64,000 nt of DNA. Source: Calendula officinalis. Taxonomy: Eukaryota; Streptophyta; Magnoliopsida; Asterales; Asteraceae. The notes under the pieces were generated by a model. It saw only the letters and a list, made by a program, of their open reading frames with translations, did not search any database and was not told the origin of the DNA. The position numbers were made by a program, and so were the translations under genes. The stretch is taken from the NCBI GenBank assembly GCA_963853835.1, contig OY970820.1, forward strand, positions 18,717,873-18,781,872. Direction: 5' to 3'. This document shows positions 12,535 to 22,790 of the stretch, in pieces. Each line of letters begins with the position of its first letter. Position 1 is the stretch's first letter.

Positions 12535-12984
12535 TGTAACACCTCAAATTTTTAATACAAATTATTTCCGTAAAATCCTTTCGTTTTTCAAACATTTAAA
12601 GTATTGTCCCAAAATATGGATTTACAAAAACCTTTGTTATATAATAAAAGTCACTAGTGGTGTTACAAAATATATCATAACCAAAGCCAAACGTAAATCC
12701 ACCTTGCTATCTCTAACCCGTGCGCCTTCACTAGGAAACGCACCTAATCCTTAGCTCCCGAACCTGAGTACATAGCATCACAAACAAACATAGTACGTAA
12801 GACAAAATTGTCTCGTGAGATGCATGGGTTTTAGACCCGACATTAATATATATAAATAAACTCACATACTAAATATATATATAGATATATATATTTATAT
12901 ACTATAGTTACCTCCGCGGTAACCCTAACACAACCATATACATCGATCACCTCCTCGGTAATCCCATCACATTCATTCATAGCC

Positions 12985-13240
12985 TATTCGACCCGTCAAG
13001 TTGTTCGGAATGCCTCCAATCCAACGAGACCCCATTTTTGTCCTACTAACCAGAATGCCTCCGATTCAGTAGAACCCCCTTTGTCACCTTGTCCAAGCAA
13101 GGTGACCCATCTTATCTTACTAATCAGAATGCCTCCAATTCAGTAAGATCCAACATCTTGTTGGATGATCGGAATGCCTCCAATCCATCAGTTTAAAGAT
13201 ACCGTAATAATCCAGAATGCCTCCGAATCTATCACGTACA
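12985..13240. repeat. Array of five hairpins with constant GAATGCCTCC loop
   Basis: GAATGCCTCC occurs at 13008, 13053, 13127, 13172 and 13215. Each copy is flanked by different but mutually complementary arms, for example CTACT/AGTAG (13043-13072) and ATCTTACT/AGTAAGAT (13114-13149). Between them lie a 9-bp perfect hairpin at 13083-13106 and a 7-bp one at 13148-13166. The inverted copy at 46746-46961 retains the pattern. Confidence 0.8.
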
Positions 13241-14023
13241 TGCCCTATTTCAGTTTACCCGTCATAACTATTATATGTAACTATATGTCACATCTTATCA
13301 ATAATTCCGTAAGGCCATCATGCAAACTATCCAAATACTAATCTCAATTAGTATTCACACAATTAATCCAACTATTTAATAATAAAAATAAACAACTAGT
13401 TTAAACATTAGTAATCACAAATTATGAAAAATACTTCTTTACCGCTATGTACTCAGTTTTAAAGTTCACATGTACTCACCTTAGCCAAGCTTATCCAAAG
13501 ACGTGTTCCTTGAACACCAATATCACTTCCCAAGATTTGAATGCCTCAAATCCTCCAACCAATAACCTATTATCAAAACCAATACAATGGTTTGCATCAA
13601 TCATCAATACTAACTACAATAATCCATGGCTAGTCAACTACTAGCACCATTTCCCCCAAGTTACCAACCCTAATTCCATAAATCACCATCTTTTCATAGA
13701 TTCATAATATGAATACATTTTCCTTGTTAAAATACCATAGATCTAAGTTATACCACTTCCATTTAACCATTTATGTTCAAATCCCAACACTAGGGTTTAT
13801 GATTCAAGCTTTCCCTACTTGAATCTAAGACTTACAACACAAGAGAGATGAAGATTTACCTTTGATCTTCAACTATGAGCAAGAATCCTCAAGATTTGGT
13901 GAAGATTAAGCTCCAATCACCACTTTACACTCAAAAATCGCACACACAAGCTGAGAGGAGAAAACTAGGGTTTATGTATGTAATAAATGAGATAAACCCG
14001 ACTTTAATGCTGGTGTCGAAGAA

Positions 14024-14172
14024 GTTCACGATCGTGAACATGAGTTCACGCCGCGAACTATGAAAAACACGCATACTTCGCGATCGGGACTGGGTCGGGA
14101 ACTTCTTCACGCCTGAATGCCCAAATCTCTGTTGACCGTTCACGTTCGTGAACAAAAGTTCACGCCGTGAAC
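14024..14172. repeat. Cluster of GTTCACG/CGTGAAC palindromes
   Basis: A perfect 16-nt palindrome at 14024-14039, an imperfect one at 14044-14058, and two further GTTCACG..CGTGAAC inverted pairs between 14136 and 14172. In the second LTR copy the homologous stretch instead holds GCTCG-type repeats, so this LTR segment is hypervariable. Confidence 0.75.
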
Positions 14173-15653
14173 TCCTTATGCAGCCAAGGCTGCACTTTTC
14201 GGTCTTTGCCTCGACCCGGTTTCGCCCATAACTTTCTCATACGGTGTCCAAATGACACGAAACCAATTCCTACGTGTTTTAAACGAATTATCCTTATTTA
14301 TCATATTTTTTCATAATTTAGTCGATTCAAAATTTCGGGTCGTTACACTTGGTGGGTTGGGCGTGTACTATTTATCATTATTTTTGTTGCCTAGAAACGT
14401 TAACACTATTTTGGAGCGGTTGCGAACATCATTTTTTTGGGGCGGTACCGAACACAACAAGAAAATTCATTGGGTCAAGTGGGATGCGGTCTTAGCATCC
14501 TTAGAGAATGGTGGTCTTGGTATTGGTAGTTTGCATTCTTTTAATATGGCTCTCCTTATTAAGTGGGTTTGGCGGTTTGTAAATTATAAAGAGGTGTTAT
14601 GGGTCAGAGTTATTACAAATCTATACGGCCGTGACGATGGGCTAGGTCGGCTGAATGCTCGTGGGCTTAGTGGGGCTCAACCATGGGCCCAAATTTTAAG
14701 ATTGATTGGTAAATATAAACCACAAGGAATCAATCTTCTTGATAATCTCGTGAAGAAAGTCGGTAATGGGAGAAATACATTGTTTTGGAATGAAGGGTGG
14801 GTGTCAAATGACACGTTAGCTTCTTTGTATCCTCGACTATATCGGATAGAGACAAACCGAGACTGTACGGTAGCCGACCGGTTGGGGGATAATAGGGTGA
14901 GGTGGTCATGGTCAAGGGTGATGAGGGGAGGTCGTTTGGAGGCGCTACAATCTCAGCTTTCGGGGATCGTTGAAGGGACAACTCTCAACGATGGGCCGGA
15001 CCGATGGACGTGGAAGATTGGGCCCAATGAAAATTTTGAAGTCGGGCCGACTAGAAGGTGGTTGGATACTCTGTTTCTTCCGGCTTCGGTATCTCAAACT
15101 CGATGGAATCGCTTTGTTACCCATAAGGTAAATATCCTGTATTGGAAGATAGATTTAAACCGTATTCCTTCAAAGTCTAATTTGGTTCGGAGGGGCGTTT
15201 TGCTCGAGGATACAAAATGTGATTCTTGTGGTCATCTGGGGGAGAATACGGATCATATTTTCTGGAGTTGTGAAGTCGCTAAAAATGTTTGGTTGGCGAT
15301 TAGTAGGTGGTTACAAGTGCTTATCATAAATGTCGACAGCTTGGATGATTTGATGTATACAATGGATGCCAATCTTCCAAATAGTGTGAAGGTCATCGTG
15401 GAAGCGGTTTGTTTAACAACTATTTGGATTCTTTGGAGATTTCGAAATGCGGTGACGTTTAAAAATGGAGATGCTCGGAAGAGTCTCTTGGTGGATACGA
15501 TTAAAGAAATTTCTTTCTTTTGGATTAGTAATCGTAATAAAAAGTTTAGTTTAAATTGGGTCGAGTGGTTAATTTTACCATGTAATGTTTACATGTTTGT
15601 TTTTCTAGCTTTTGCTAGTTTTTGTTAATGAAAGATGTTGCCAAGAAAAAAAA

Positions 15654-16158
15654 TACTAATTATATTGTAATATACAGTTGGAAGAAAACAAAAAATATAT
15701 CATTTTAAATTCCTTATGACAAATTCTGAATTATGCTTTGAAGAGTTAATTGAAGGAAATGCATGTGATAAATCCATGATTGAGGTGTATTTGAAGTGGA
15801 CTTTGCTACTAACGAATAATCGCATCTGAAGTACTTACATATGACTTTTTGAAAAAATATATTTTATACTTATATAATATTAATATTTTGGAAATTCCAA
15901 ATAATGTACTACGTATATAAATTATTAGTAAAAGTATTATTTTTTTCACCATTACATGGCACGTTTTAGAATTATAATTGTGGAGTGACATTATATATGA
16001 ATGATAATCCGTTTGAATACACGTAGTTTTAAGTTTTCCAAATAGATTTCGGATACCTTTAAAGAGTTGTCTTCAAGGAAGTTAAAGAATTTTGCATAAT
16101 TCCAAGTGATAAATCTTAGTCATTGAATCAAAATAGTCAAGATCAAATCACAGAGTTT
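15654..16158. other. AT-rich intergenic DNA, nothing supported
   Basis: No convincing ORF, RNA gene or repeat boundary seen beyond the LINE tail. Confidence 0.6.
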
Positions 16159-16607
16159 CAAGCACATGTGATTCAAACACATGTGCTTCCAATCACGACC
16201 GCCACCACCGGTCACCACCGCCGCCCGCCAGCCGCGGGCCGCCGCTGGCGGCCCTGCGGCGGTGGTGGCTGACAGTGAAGGTGTTGGTGGTAATGGGGGT
16301 GGTGGTGGTATTGATGTATTGAAACACATGTGTTTCACTAAAACACAAGTGTTCTAAAATACAAACGAGCATATTACTTCGAAGCACATGTGCTTCAAGT
16401 CACGAAACACATGTGTTTCAAGTTATTAAAAACATGAGTTTCTAAAACACAGGGGAGCATACGAAGCACATGTGTTTCAAGTCACGAAACACATGTGCTT
16501 GGATGTACATATACACTCCTTTATTTTCAAAAAAACTGTTATTAGTGAAGCACATGTGTTTCTAGCTTACAGACACATGTGCTTCATTACTTGAAACACA
16601 TGTGCTT
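16159..16607. repeat. Cluster of GAARCACATGTGYTTC palindromes
   Basis: About ten copies of the CACATGTG core. Several are perfect 16-nt palindromes (16321-16336, 16381-16396, 16404-16419). The last units share a longer tandem segment of about 104 bp (TACACTCCTTTATTTTC occurs at about 16512 and 16616). CACATGTG is an E-box-type palindrome; any binding role is inference. Family not recognised. Confidence 0.8.
16201..16268. repeat. GC-rich perfect stem-loop within the palindrome cluster
   Basis: Outer arms ACCACCGCCGC (16214-16224) and GCGGCGGTGGT (16256-16266) are perfectly complementary. An inner CGCCAGC/GCTGGCG stem is stacked inside them. Its very high GC contrasts with the surrounding AT-rich DNA. 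Confidence 0.8.
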
Positions 16608-16619
16608 GAGTGTACACAT

Positions 16620-17367
16620 ACACTCCTTTATTTTCAAAAGAACTGTTAGTAGTTAAAATTTTTGAACTATCTTGAACATTTGGCTACCTTTAAAACTGAT
16701 TTATTAGTATTGGAAAAAAAAAGTATGGGATATTTTAACACCTTATAATCCCATATTTGTCATCGTCATGAGATATTTGAGTAAATTTTATAACAATCGT
16801 GGTTGCGTTTTTAGAAAAAAATTTGTCGATATGAAGTTGCAACTTGCGGGCAAATTATATAAGATGTATTATAAATTCAGAAAGTCAATTTATTATTTCT
16901 TATTTTAAAAAAAGCTGTAATGAAAAATTGAATTATTATTTCTTGCAAGAAGATAAAAGTAAATATAAAATAATGGGTTGGTGAGTGATTTTTACTTTTC
17001 GCCCTTATTTGTACATACTCCTCAACAAATTGCCTGCTACATAAAAGGATAAAAGTGAAAAGAAGGCTGTATTGTAGAATGAGAAAATTTGATTGCAACC
17101 CATATGATATTTTTTTTCACATTTTAGCAACAAATAACACTTACAAAAAATCGATAACTAAAACAAACAAACAAACAAAGAGGTTGTAAAGCTTGTTTAG
17201 TGGAGGAGTAGTGCTCTGTGGTAAAAGTTCACTTGAGTACCTTGTACTTTCACTTGTTTCTAATTTACGTCTCTTTGTCGTGAAGGATAACAGTACTCCT
17301 TACTCCTTAGTACATTGTCGGACCAATTAGACATTTTTCAATAGTGATGAGTTTTTAACACTTGTTA
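16620..17367. other. AT-rich intergenic DNA, nothing supported
   Basis: Only low-complexity AT-rich sequence and short spurious ORFs. Confidence 0.6.
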
Positions 17368-17902
17368 GAGCATCTCCAATGGTAGTTTTTCTAAAAGCTT
17401 TTTACTATTTAAATAAGCTTTTAAAAGACTTTTTATCATTAAAACAGATAGTTTTTTCAAAAGCTTATTGCAATGACTTTTTTTCTACTAACCTTTTAAT
17501 GTACTATTTATGTTTGTTTTTTTTAGTCCCTCAATGCTTAATATCTTTTCAATTAAACCTTAAATATATTATTATATATAAATTCTTTACCTTTTTTTTT
17601 AATATTTGCAATGTAATGTTTCTATCTATTTATATATTATTGTCACTTATTATAATATTTTTGTATGAAATATTTCTAAAAGATATAAGTTTATAAGATG
17701 TCAAAAAAATTGTCAATTTATATATAGTGGGTATTTATGAAATATTTAAAATATATAAAGGTGAATTAGAAATATTATTAAAGAAAAAACTTTTGGAAAG
17801 GTTAACCATTAGAGATGTTATTTACTAATAGCTTTTTGGTTAGTGTAAGGTTGATGTGGCAAAGATAATAAGCTTTTGTGAGGTTAACCATTGGAGATGC
17901 TC
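17368..17902. mobile_element. Tourist-like (PIF/Harbinger) MITE
   Basis: 535-bp element with terminal inverted repeats GAGCATCTCCAATGGT (left) and its complement at the right end, flanked by the 3-bp duplication TTA (17365-17367 and 17903-17905). The TTA duplication and GAGCATCTCC-type ends are typical of non-autonomous Harbinger-derived MITEs. The interior is AT-rich and noncoding; the 105-residue ORF within it is not a gene. Confidence 0.9.
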
Positions 17903-17905
17903 TTA

Positions 17906-20062
17906 GTAGAGTTATATCACCATTTTTTCAACCGACAAAATACTGAAAAGTTTGTGCCAACATCAATTCATCACTAATTAAGAAAAATATTAAAACCTCT
18001 CTTTCAGTCCACGCCCAACCCCCAAACGGCCTACCGACGAGTTCGAAGAACTTTTCTCGCCGGAGACGAATTGCTACCGACCAGGTTGGTGACGAGGGGC
18101 GTGCCAACCGTGACGAAGAGATTCATTTTTCTACCAACTAGTTATTTAATGTGTCGTGGCACGGACCTTAGCGGTGCTAAAAAGGTAGATTCGCTCATCG
18201 GTGAATCTCCGTGTTCGCAATAAGGTTTTTTTTTGCTTATATAGATTGAACCTAAGATTTGTTTTTCAGAATTTCACATATATAAAAAATGAAATCTAAC
18301 CGTTAGGCTACCACCATTGTGATTAGTTATCGGTAATGTATTAATGATGTTACAAGCATTTAGCACTTTGGATAACCGAGTTCAAGTCTGAGTATATAGA
18401 GAATCGCTACACATGTCTACTTAATAAGACTGCTAATATGTCTACAAATTTGATTGTCATATGAGGAAAAATGATTGGTTAAAATGAAAGGAAATAAATA
18501 ATGGATCATGTCATGAATATATATGTATACATACTAATTAAGCATAATATAAAGTAGATATTATTTAAAAAAAAATCTTGTTACAAAACTATATCCATGA
18601 TAATACCGTTTAATTTTCAATAACGTACAGTATAACACAATTTAGATGGTGTATAAAAATTTAAATAAACTTTGGCAAACATGTATGTATGTTTGATTAA
18701 TTTGAAATATTTCCACTATTAACTGAGAATTAAAGTAAACTTATTAGAGTGAGGGGTATGGTTGTTTGATCCATTTCATAATTAACTAGGTGACATGTTT
18801 TTCACATCCACATTATCAAGCCACCATACCCCATGTGGGGTGAGTGAAGCAAAATGTCGAAGGTCTCAAAGGATCATTATTGGTTAGTGATAGTAAAGGG
18901 AGTATTTGGGGTTTTGAATATAAAATGTGAAATATTAATGTGACGCAGATATTGCACATAGGTAGTAGTCCGACTTATGTTACCATACCTAATACTTTTA
19001 AAAAATAACTAGAGTCTATTTATTCTTAGGCAAGTGGGTCACAAAGTACTATCACTTAATTTATGTATGGATGTCATGATGAAACAAATTATTGGACTTA
19101 AGCTAAAACTTTCAAGGCTTCAGCTTTTAAACATTAAAAGAAAGATATTACCTTATTTTATCATTTTAGATTATCTGCAATTCTGCATATTCATGATATC
19201 GTACATTGTTTTTGTTTAAACCACATATTTTTGCCGGAAATTTTCTCATAGCAGTATTTACTACTGGTAGAGGTTTTTTTCGCAATTATTGATTATCTAG
19301 ATCTTACATTTAACATATCCTACTCTTGGCACGATTAAATATTATTTATGTTGATGTGAGTTATTGCTAAAAGCTCTTTTGACGTTGATATTTTTCTTGC
19401 TCGTTTTCTTAATTCGTATAAATGACAGAGAATAATGTTTGTCAATTCATCCGGTGCACCACATATTGAATTTCCTTGATTAAATAATAGTATTTTATTA
19501 TATCATCACAATCTTTTAGTTGTTTTCACCAATATCTTAATTTTGCTAAAATTTCAATCAATTTACCAACTTTTTAATAACAATTATAAATTCAAAACTT
19601 GTTTATGATGTTTTCTTAATTTATTAACCCAGAAGAATAAAAGGATCGTTGAAAAATATTCGTTATCGTGTTTTAAAAATATTGAAGAAAAATCATTAAA
19701 TATATTCAACCTTTTTTAGATTAGACAAAAAAATAAAAACAGAAAACAAATACTACCCTCCAAGATCCAATCGTAATCGGATTCCACCTTGGTCTTAATT
19801 TTAATATATAGTAATTAATGTTGATTTTATAAATGAACATAAACAACAATGATATTTCAAATGAGGGATATATTGAAGGTAAAATAAATATGATAATAAA
19901 TTGTGTTTGGAAGGTGAAATACGTATTAAGTGAATACAAATATACAATTTTATGGGAGTAGAATATTTTTCTATGTATTTTTTATATTATTTATTGATGT
20001 AAAATAGTGAAAAACTAAATTTAATACTACTATAGACTAAATTACAGAAATTATTTGTAGTT
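17906..20062. other. Intergenic DNA without a supported gene
   Basis: AT-rich. A less AT-rich patch at about 18005-18230 contains no readable protein motif. No tRNA or other RNA gene recognised. Confidence 0.55.
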
Positions 20063-20294
20063 TGATGAGGTTAGTAGGGATTACCCTATATATATATATA
20101 GATAATTCCTAAAACCTAAATGATGATGGGCTTTTATGCTCACAAGCCCACGTCACAATTCGATCCGTCAATGTTCGCGACCCCATGCTTTTGTCACGAG
20201 CCCAAGCCCAAGGTATCACCTTCTGTCAAGTTATGACCGCCTGTCAAGTCATCACCGCCTGTCAGGATGGTCAGTGTCGTCGTGTCTTACTCGC

Positions 20295-20482
20295 TGACGC
20301 CGTCATAATAGCGCTTCATGACTGCTCTATTGCAGTCATAATAGTAAGGCGTTACACGATCATTGACGCCGTCATAATGGCGCTTCATGACTGCTTTATT
20401 GCAGTCATAATAGTAAGGCGTTACACGATCATTGACGCCGTCATAATGGCGCTTCATGACTGCTTTATTGTAGTCATAATGG
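20295..20482 (+). repeat. 69-bp hairpin tandem repeat in the LTR
   Basis: Units begin at 20295, 20364 and 20433. Each contains ATGACTGC and GCAGTCAT arms around a TTTATT-type loop; the third has one mismatch. The right LTR carries the same array from 29267. Confidence 0.9.
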
Positions 20483-20510
20483 GTCAACGTTCTATATACC
20501 TGAGACTGGC

Positions 20511-20520
20511 CATATAAATA
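20511..20520 (+). promoter_or_regulatory. TATA box of the Tat 5' LTR
   Basis: CATATAAATA lies about 30 bp downstream of the 69-bp repeat array. The same motif is at 29483-29492 in the right LTR. Its position relative to the repeats suggests the array is an upstream promoter or enhancer region, which is inference. Confidence 0.65.
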
Positions 20521-20833
20521 CATGGCCTAACTCACTGTCGAGAACACACTGAGACAGATTAAAGAAGCCTAAAACACAGAGTTAACATACTCTCACTTTC
20601 ACCTTCGCCCTCAACCTTGATCACCCTAGGTTCGCCAAGAACTTGTTGGGTCTGCACTGTGATCATCACAGGAGATCCAAGGTTGACGTCACCCTATTCG
20701 TACCATGGAACCATACGTCGATTCTGAGTGGACAATGTCGGATGTAAGGTCGACATGAGGGTATCCCTCTTTAACAAGTCCACTTTTCTCCACAAGGCTG
20801 GTTGGATCAAGTTCGTTTACCTCACCACAGCCA

Positions 20834-22790
20834 GTGACGCCCATCCCTTCATTTCAGCCTCTTTTGTCCCACGGGACAAGCTCTCAGGAGGATGGCACGG
20901 ATCAGGTCCGACAGCCTGTTTCAAACTTTCGCCAGGCCGCTACGCCAAGGGTTCGGGAGGATCCAATTGTGGAGTTACTCAGAAGGTTGGCTCAGAGTGC
21001 TCGGCCACCACCACCGCCTCCTCCACCACCTACTTCATCGGACCTGTTGTCTCAGTTGGTGGCGGCGTTGCGCCCAGCCCCGCAGCCAACGCTTGTTCAA
21101 CCAGTAGATCCGTTGTCACAATTATTGGAGCAGTTAAGACAACCACCCATTCACACCCTACCATCACATCCACCACAGGACACGTCTAATGACATGTTGC
21201 GCGTGTTGCAAGCACTCGTGGCCGCAGCCGCACCACCTCGAGCAGCCACTACGCCTTTGTCGGTGGTTAGTTCGAAGTTCTGTGACCGGGTGGCCAGATT
21301 CCCACTCCCTGATAAACAAAAAGTTCCGTCCATCGTTGGTACTTACGACGGTACAAGAGACCCCGATGACCACCTTGCTCTTTTTGAACAGGCCATTATG
21401 ACAGAGAAATGGCTAGACCCGGTCGCTTGTCACATGTTCCCTGGCACGTTGCAGGGTTTCGCTCGTGATTGGTTTGCTGACTTACCGGAGAGGAGTATTC
21501 AAGACTTTGCAGATCTAAAGGCTAAATTTGTGACTCACTTTGTCCAGCAAAAGAAGTAGCAGAGAACTCATATAGAAGCACATTTGATGCGACAAAGGGA
21601 AGGCGAGGGGTTACGTGACTTCATTCAGCGTTACACCCAGGAATGCCAGAAAATTGTCGCCTTACCCGAAAGTCAACAAATTTCGGGTTTTACCCTCTCC
21701 TTGCTCCCAGGACAACTGCAAGAGAAGCTGATCAAGCGAACTCCAGTCACTTTCAAGGAAGCCACTGACCGGGCATATGATTTCATCAGATCCAAGGAAA
21801 CTGTTACTCTCACACGGGGAGTTCTCAACAGGAGAGACAAATGGGGGAGCTCGTCAAGCGCTAAACCTGACAATCGCCACGACGCCAGGCAGGATAGCAG
21901 ACGAGATAGCCGCAGAGATTTCAGGAGAGATGAAAGAAGTAGCAGGAGGCCTACTCCCTATGATCGTGGTACAGGTCCAAATCTAAGTAAAAGTCCAAGC
22001 GAGATATTGAAGACAGAGCAGGTGGGGTCATCTTTCAAAGCACCTCCTCGGATGTTACACAAGTCTGGAAAGAAAAATATGAACAAACGCTGTGATTTCC
22101 ATGAAGATTATGGTCATGATACTAATTCATGTAGAGAGCTAAAGGCTGAAATCAAGCGTGCCTTAGAGGAGGGGAAATTAGAACATCTCGTACCAGGGGC
22201 AAGACAACAGGAAACAAAAAATCCGGCCAAAAAGGCTTATAGTTGGCAGAATAAGGGAGACAATGGTGATCATCCTGGACCGCCTGGTGGTCAGGTGCTC
22301 ATGGTTCAAGGCGAGGCATCGTCTAAGAGAAAAACATCGGTCCTCCAAAGCTGGATGATGGTTCCTATTTCCTTTCCCCCAGTAGCAGCTACTTCCAACA
22401 ATCCTGTTGTCATTAAAATCCGATTGTCCAATTATGAGATTAACAAATCTTATGTTGATACAGGCTGTTCTACTGACATAGTGTATGAGCATTGTTTCAG
22501 GAAACTACCCCAAGCAGTCAAGGACACAAAAAGACCAGCGCAGGCACCGTCGGTCGGTTTTTCTGGAGAAACACACTGGCCTGTGGGAGAAATAACTTTA
22601 CCGATGATGATGGGGGAATATCCACAGTATAGGGTTGAAATGGTAGACTTTGCCATTGTCAACGCCCCTTCAGAATACAACGTTCTTCTTGGCAGACCAT
22701 CGCTAGAGAAATTCAAGGCCATACCTTCCACTATTCACGGCATGGTGAAGTTTCCTACTCCATCTGGAGTTGCTACTGTCAGCGGCAGAT
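20834..22790 (+). pseudogene. Tat-lineage gag and aspartic protease
   Basis: Gag capsid and protease of the gypsy element in one frame, with a TAG at 21557-21559. The N-terminal part is Pro-rich. The retrotransposon gag domain spans both sides of the stop (TYDGTRDPDDHL ... FARDWFADL before it, REGEGLRDFIQRY after it). An Arg/Asp-rich linker and a CDFHEDYGHDTNSC zinc-knuckle-like segment follow. The protease has its active site as DTGCSTDIV near 22457, where DTGSSADIL is usual. No in-frame ATG is evident at the start, so the true N-terminus is uncertain. A frameshift near 22790 separates it from pol. Confidence 0.85.

Larger units (their letters stand above)
12535..14347. mobile_element. Solo LTR, 1.8 kb, inserted in LINE ORF2
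   Basis: Starts TGTAAC and ends GTTACA (6-bp terminal inverted repeats), flanked by a 5-bp duplication, with no internal retroviral region. This is a solo LTR left by recombination. The ends and size suit a Ty3/gypsy chromovirus-type LTR, but no coding region is present to prove that. The short ORFs inside are not real genes. A truncated second copy lies inverted at about 45888-47531. Internal features are a hairpin array (12985-13240) and palindromes of the form GTTCACG..CGTGAAC at 14024-14170. Confidence 0.88.
10129..15628 (+). pseudogene. LINE ORF2 polyprotein (endonuclease, RT, zinc finger), interrupted
   Basis: Encodes the nicking endonuclease and reverse transcriptase. The endonuclease shows NSCGIG near the start, IQETR, VYAP, GDFNKV and the terminal SDHRP. 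The frame shifts near 10600 and again near 10860. The RT follows, with DFEKAYDSLNW, RGLRQGDPLSPFLF and the catalytic YADD at about 12188-12199. Stops occur at 12215-12217 and near 12327. A solo LTR (12535-14347) plus its CTTGG duplication splits the coding sequence without altering frame (1818 bp = 606 codons). The distal part continues from 14353 with the thumb region and a Cys/His zinc motif (CDSCGHLGENTDHIFWSC), ending at 15628. The catalytic residues are present but the ORF cannot be translated whole. Confidence 0.9.
20063..20693 (+). repeat. 5' LTR of the Tat element
   Basis: Starts TGATGAGG and runs to GACGTCA near 20691. Matches 29037-29665 with few differences. Contains 2.7 copies of a 69-bp repeat (from 20295) followed by a TATA box. 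The open frame across the repeats is a by-product and not a gene. Confidence 0.92.

Noticed and set aside
12985..13240. CRISPR-like array (regularly spaced short repeat)
   Set aside because: Plant nuclear LTR sequence. The spaced unit is only 10 bp, is a hairpin loop, and has no spacers or cas genes.
13875..14155. Short ORFs in the solo LTR
   Set aside because: The two LTR copies do not preserve these frames.
16120..16387. Pro/Ala-rich minus-strand ORFs in the CACATGTG cluster
   Set aside because: Arise from the GC-rich stem-loop and palindromic repeats; no start context or homology.
17379..17696. 105-residue hydrophobic ORF
   Set aside because: Lies inside an AT-rich Tourist-like MITE. 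Phe/Leu/Ile richness is expected from T-rich sequence.
20185..20517. Open frame with a repeated ALHDCFIAVI motif in the Tat LTR (also 29157-29471 and the antisense frames)
   Set aside because: It is the translation of the 69-bp noncoding hairpin repeat (a multiple of three), which stays open in several frames and lies upstream of the LTR TATA box.
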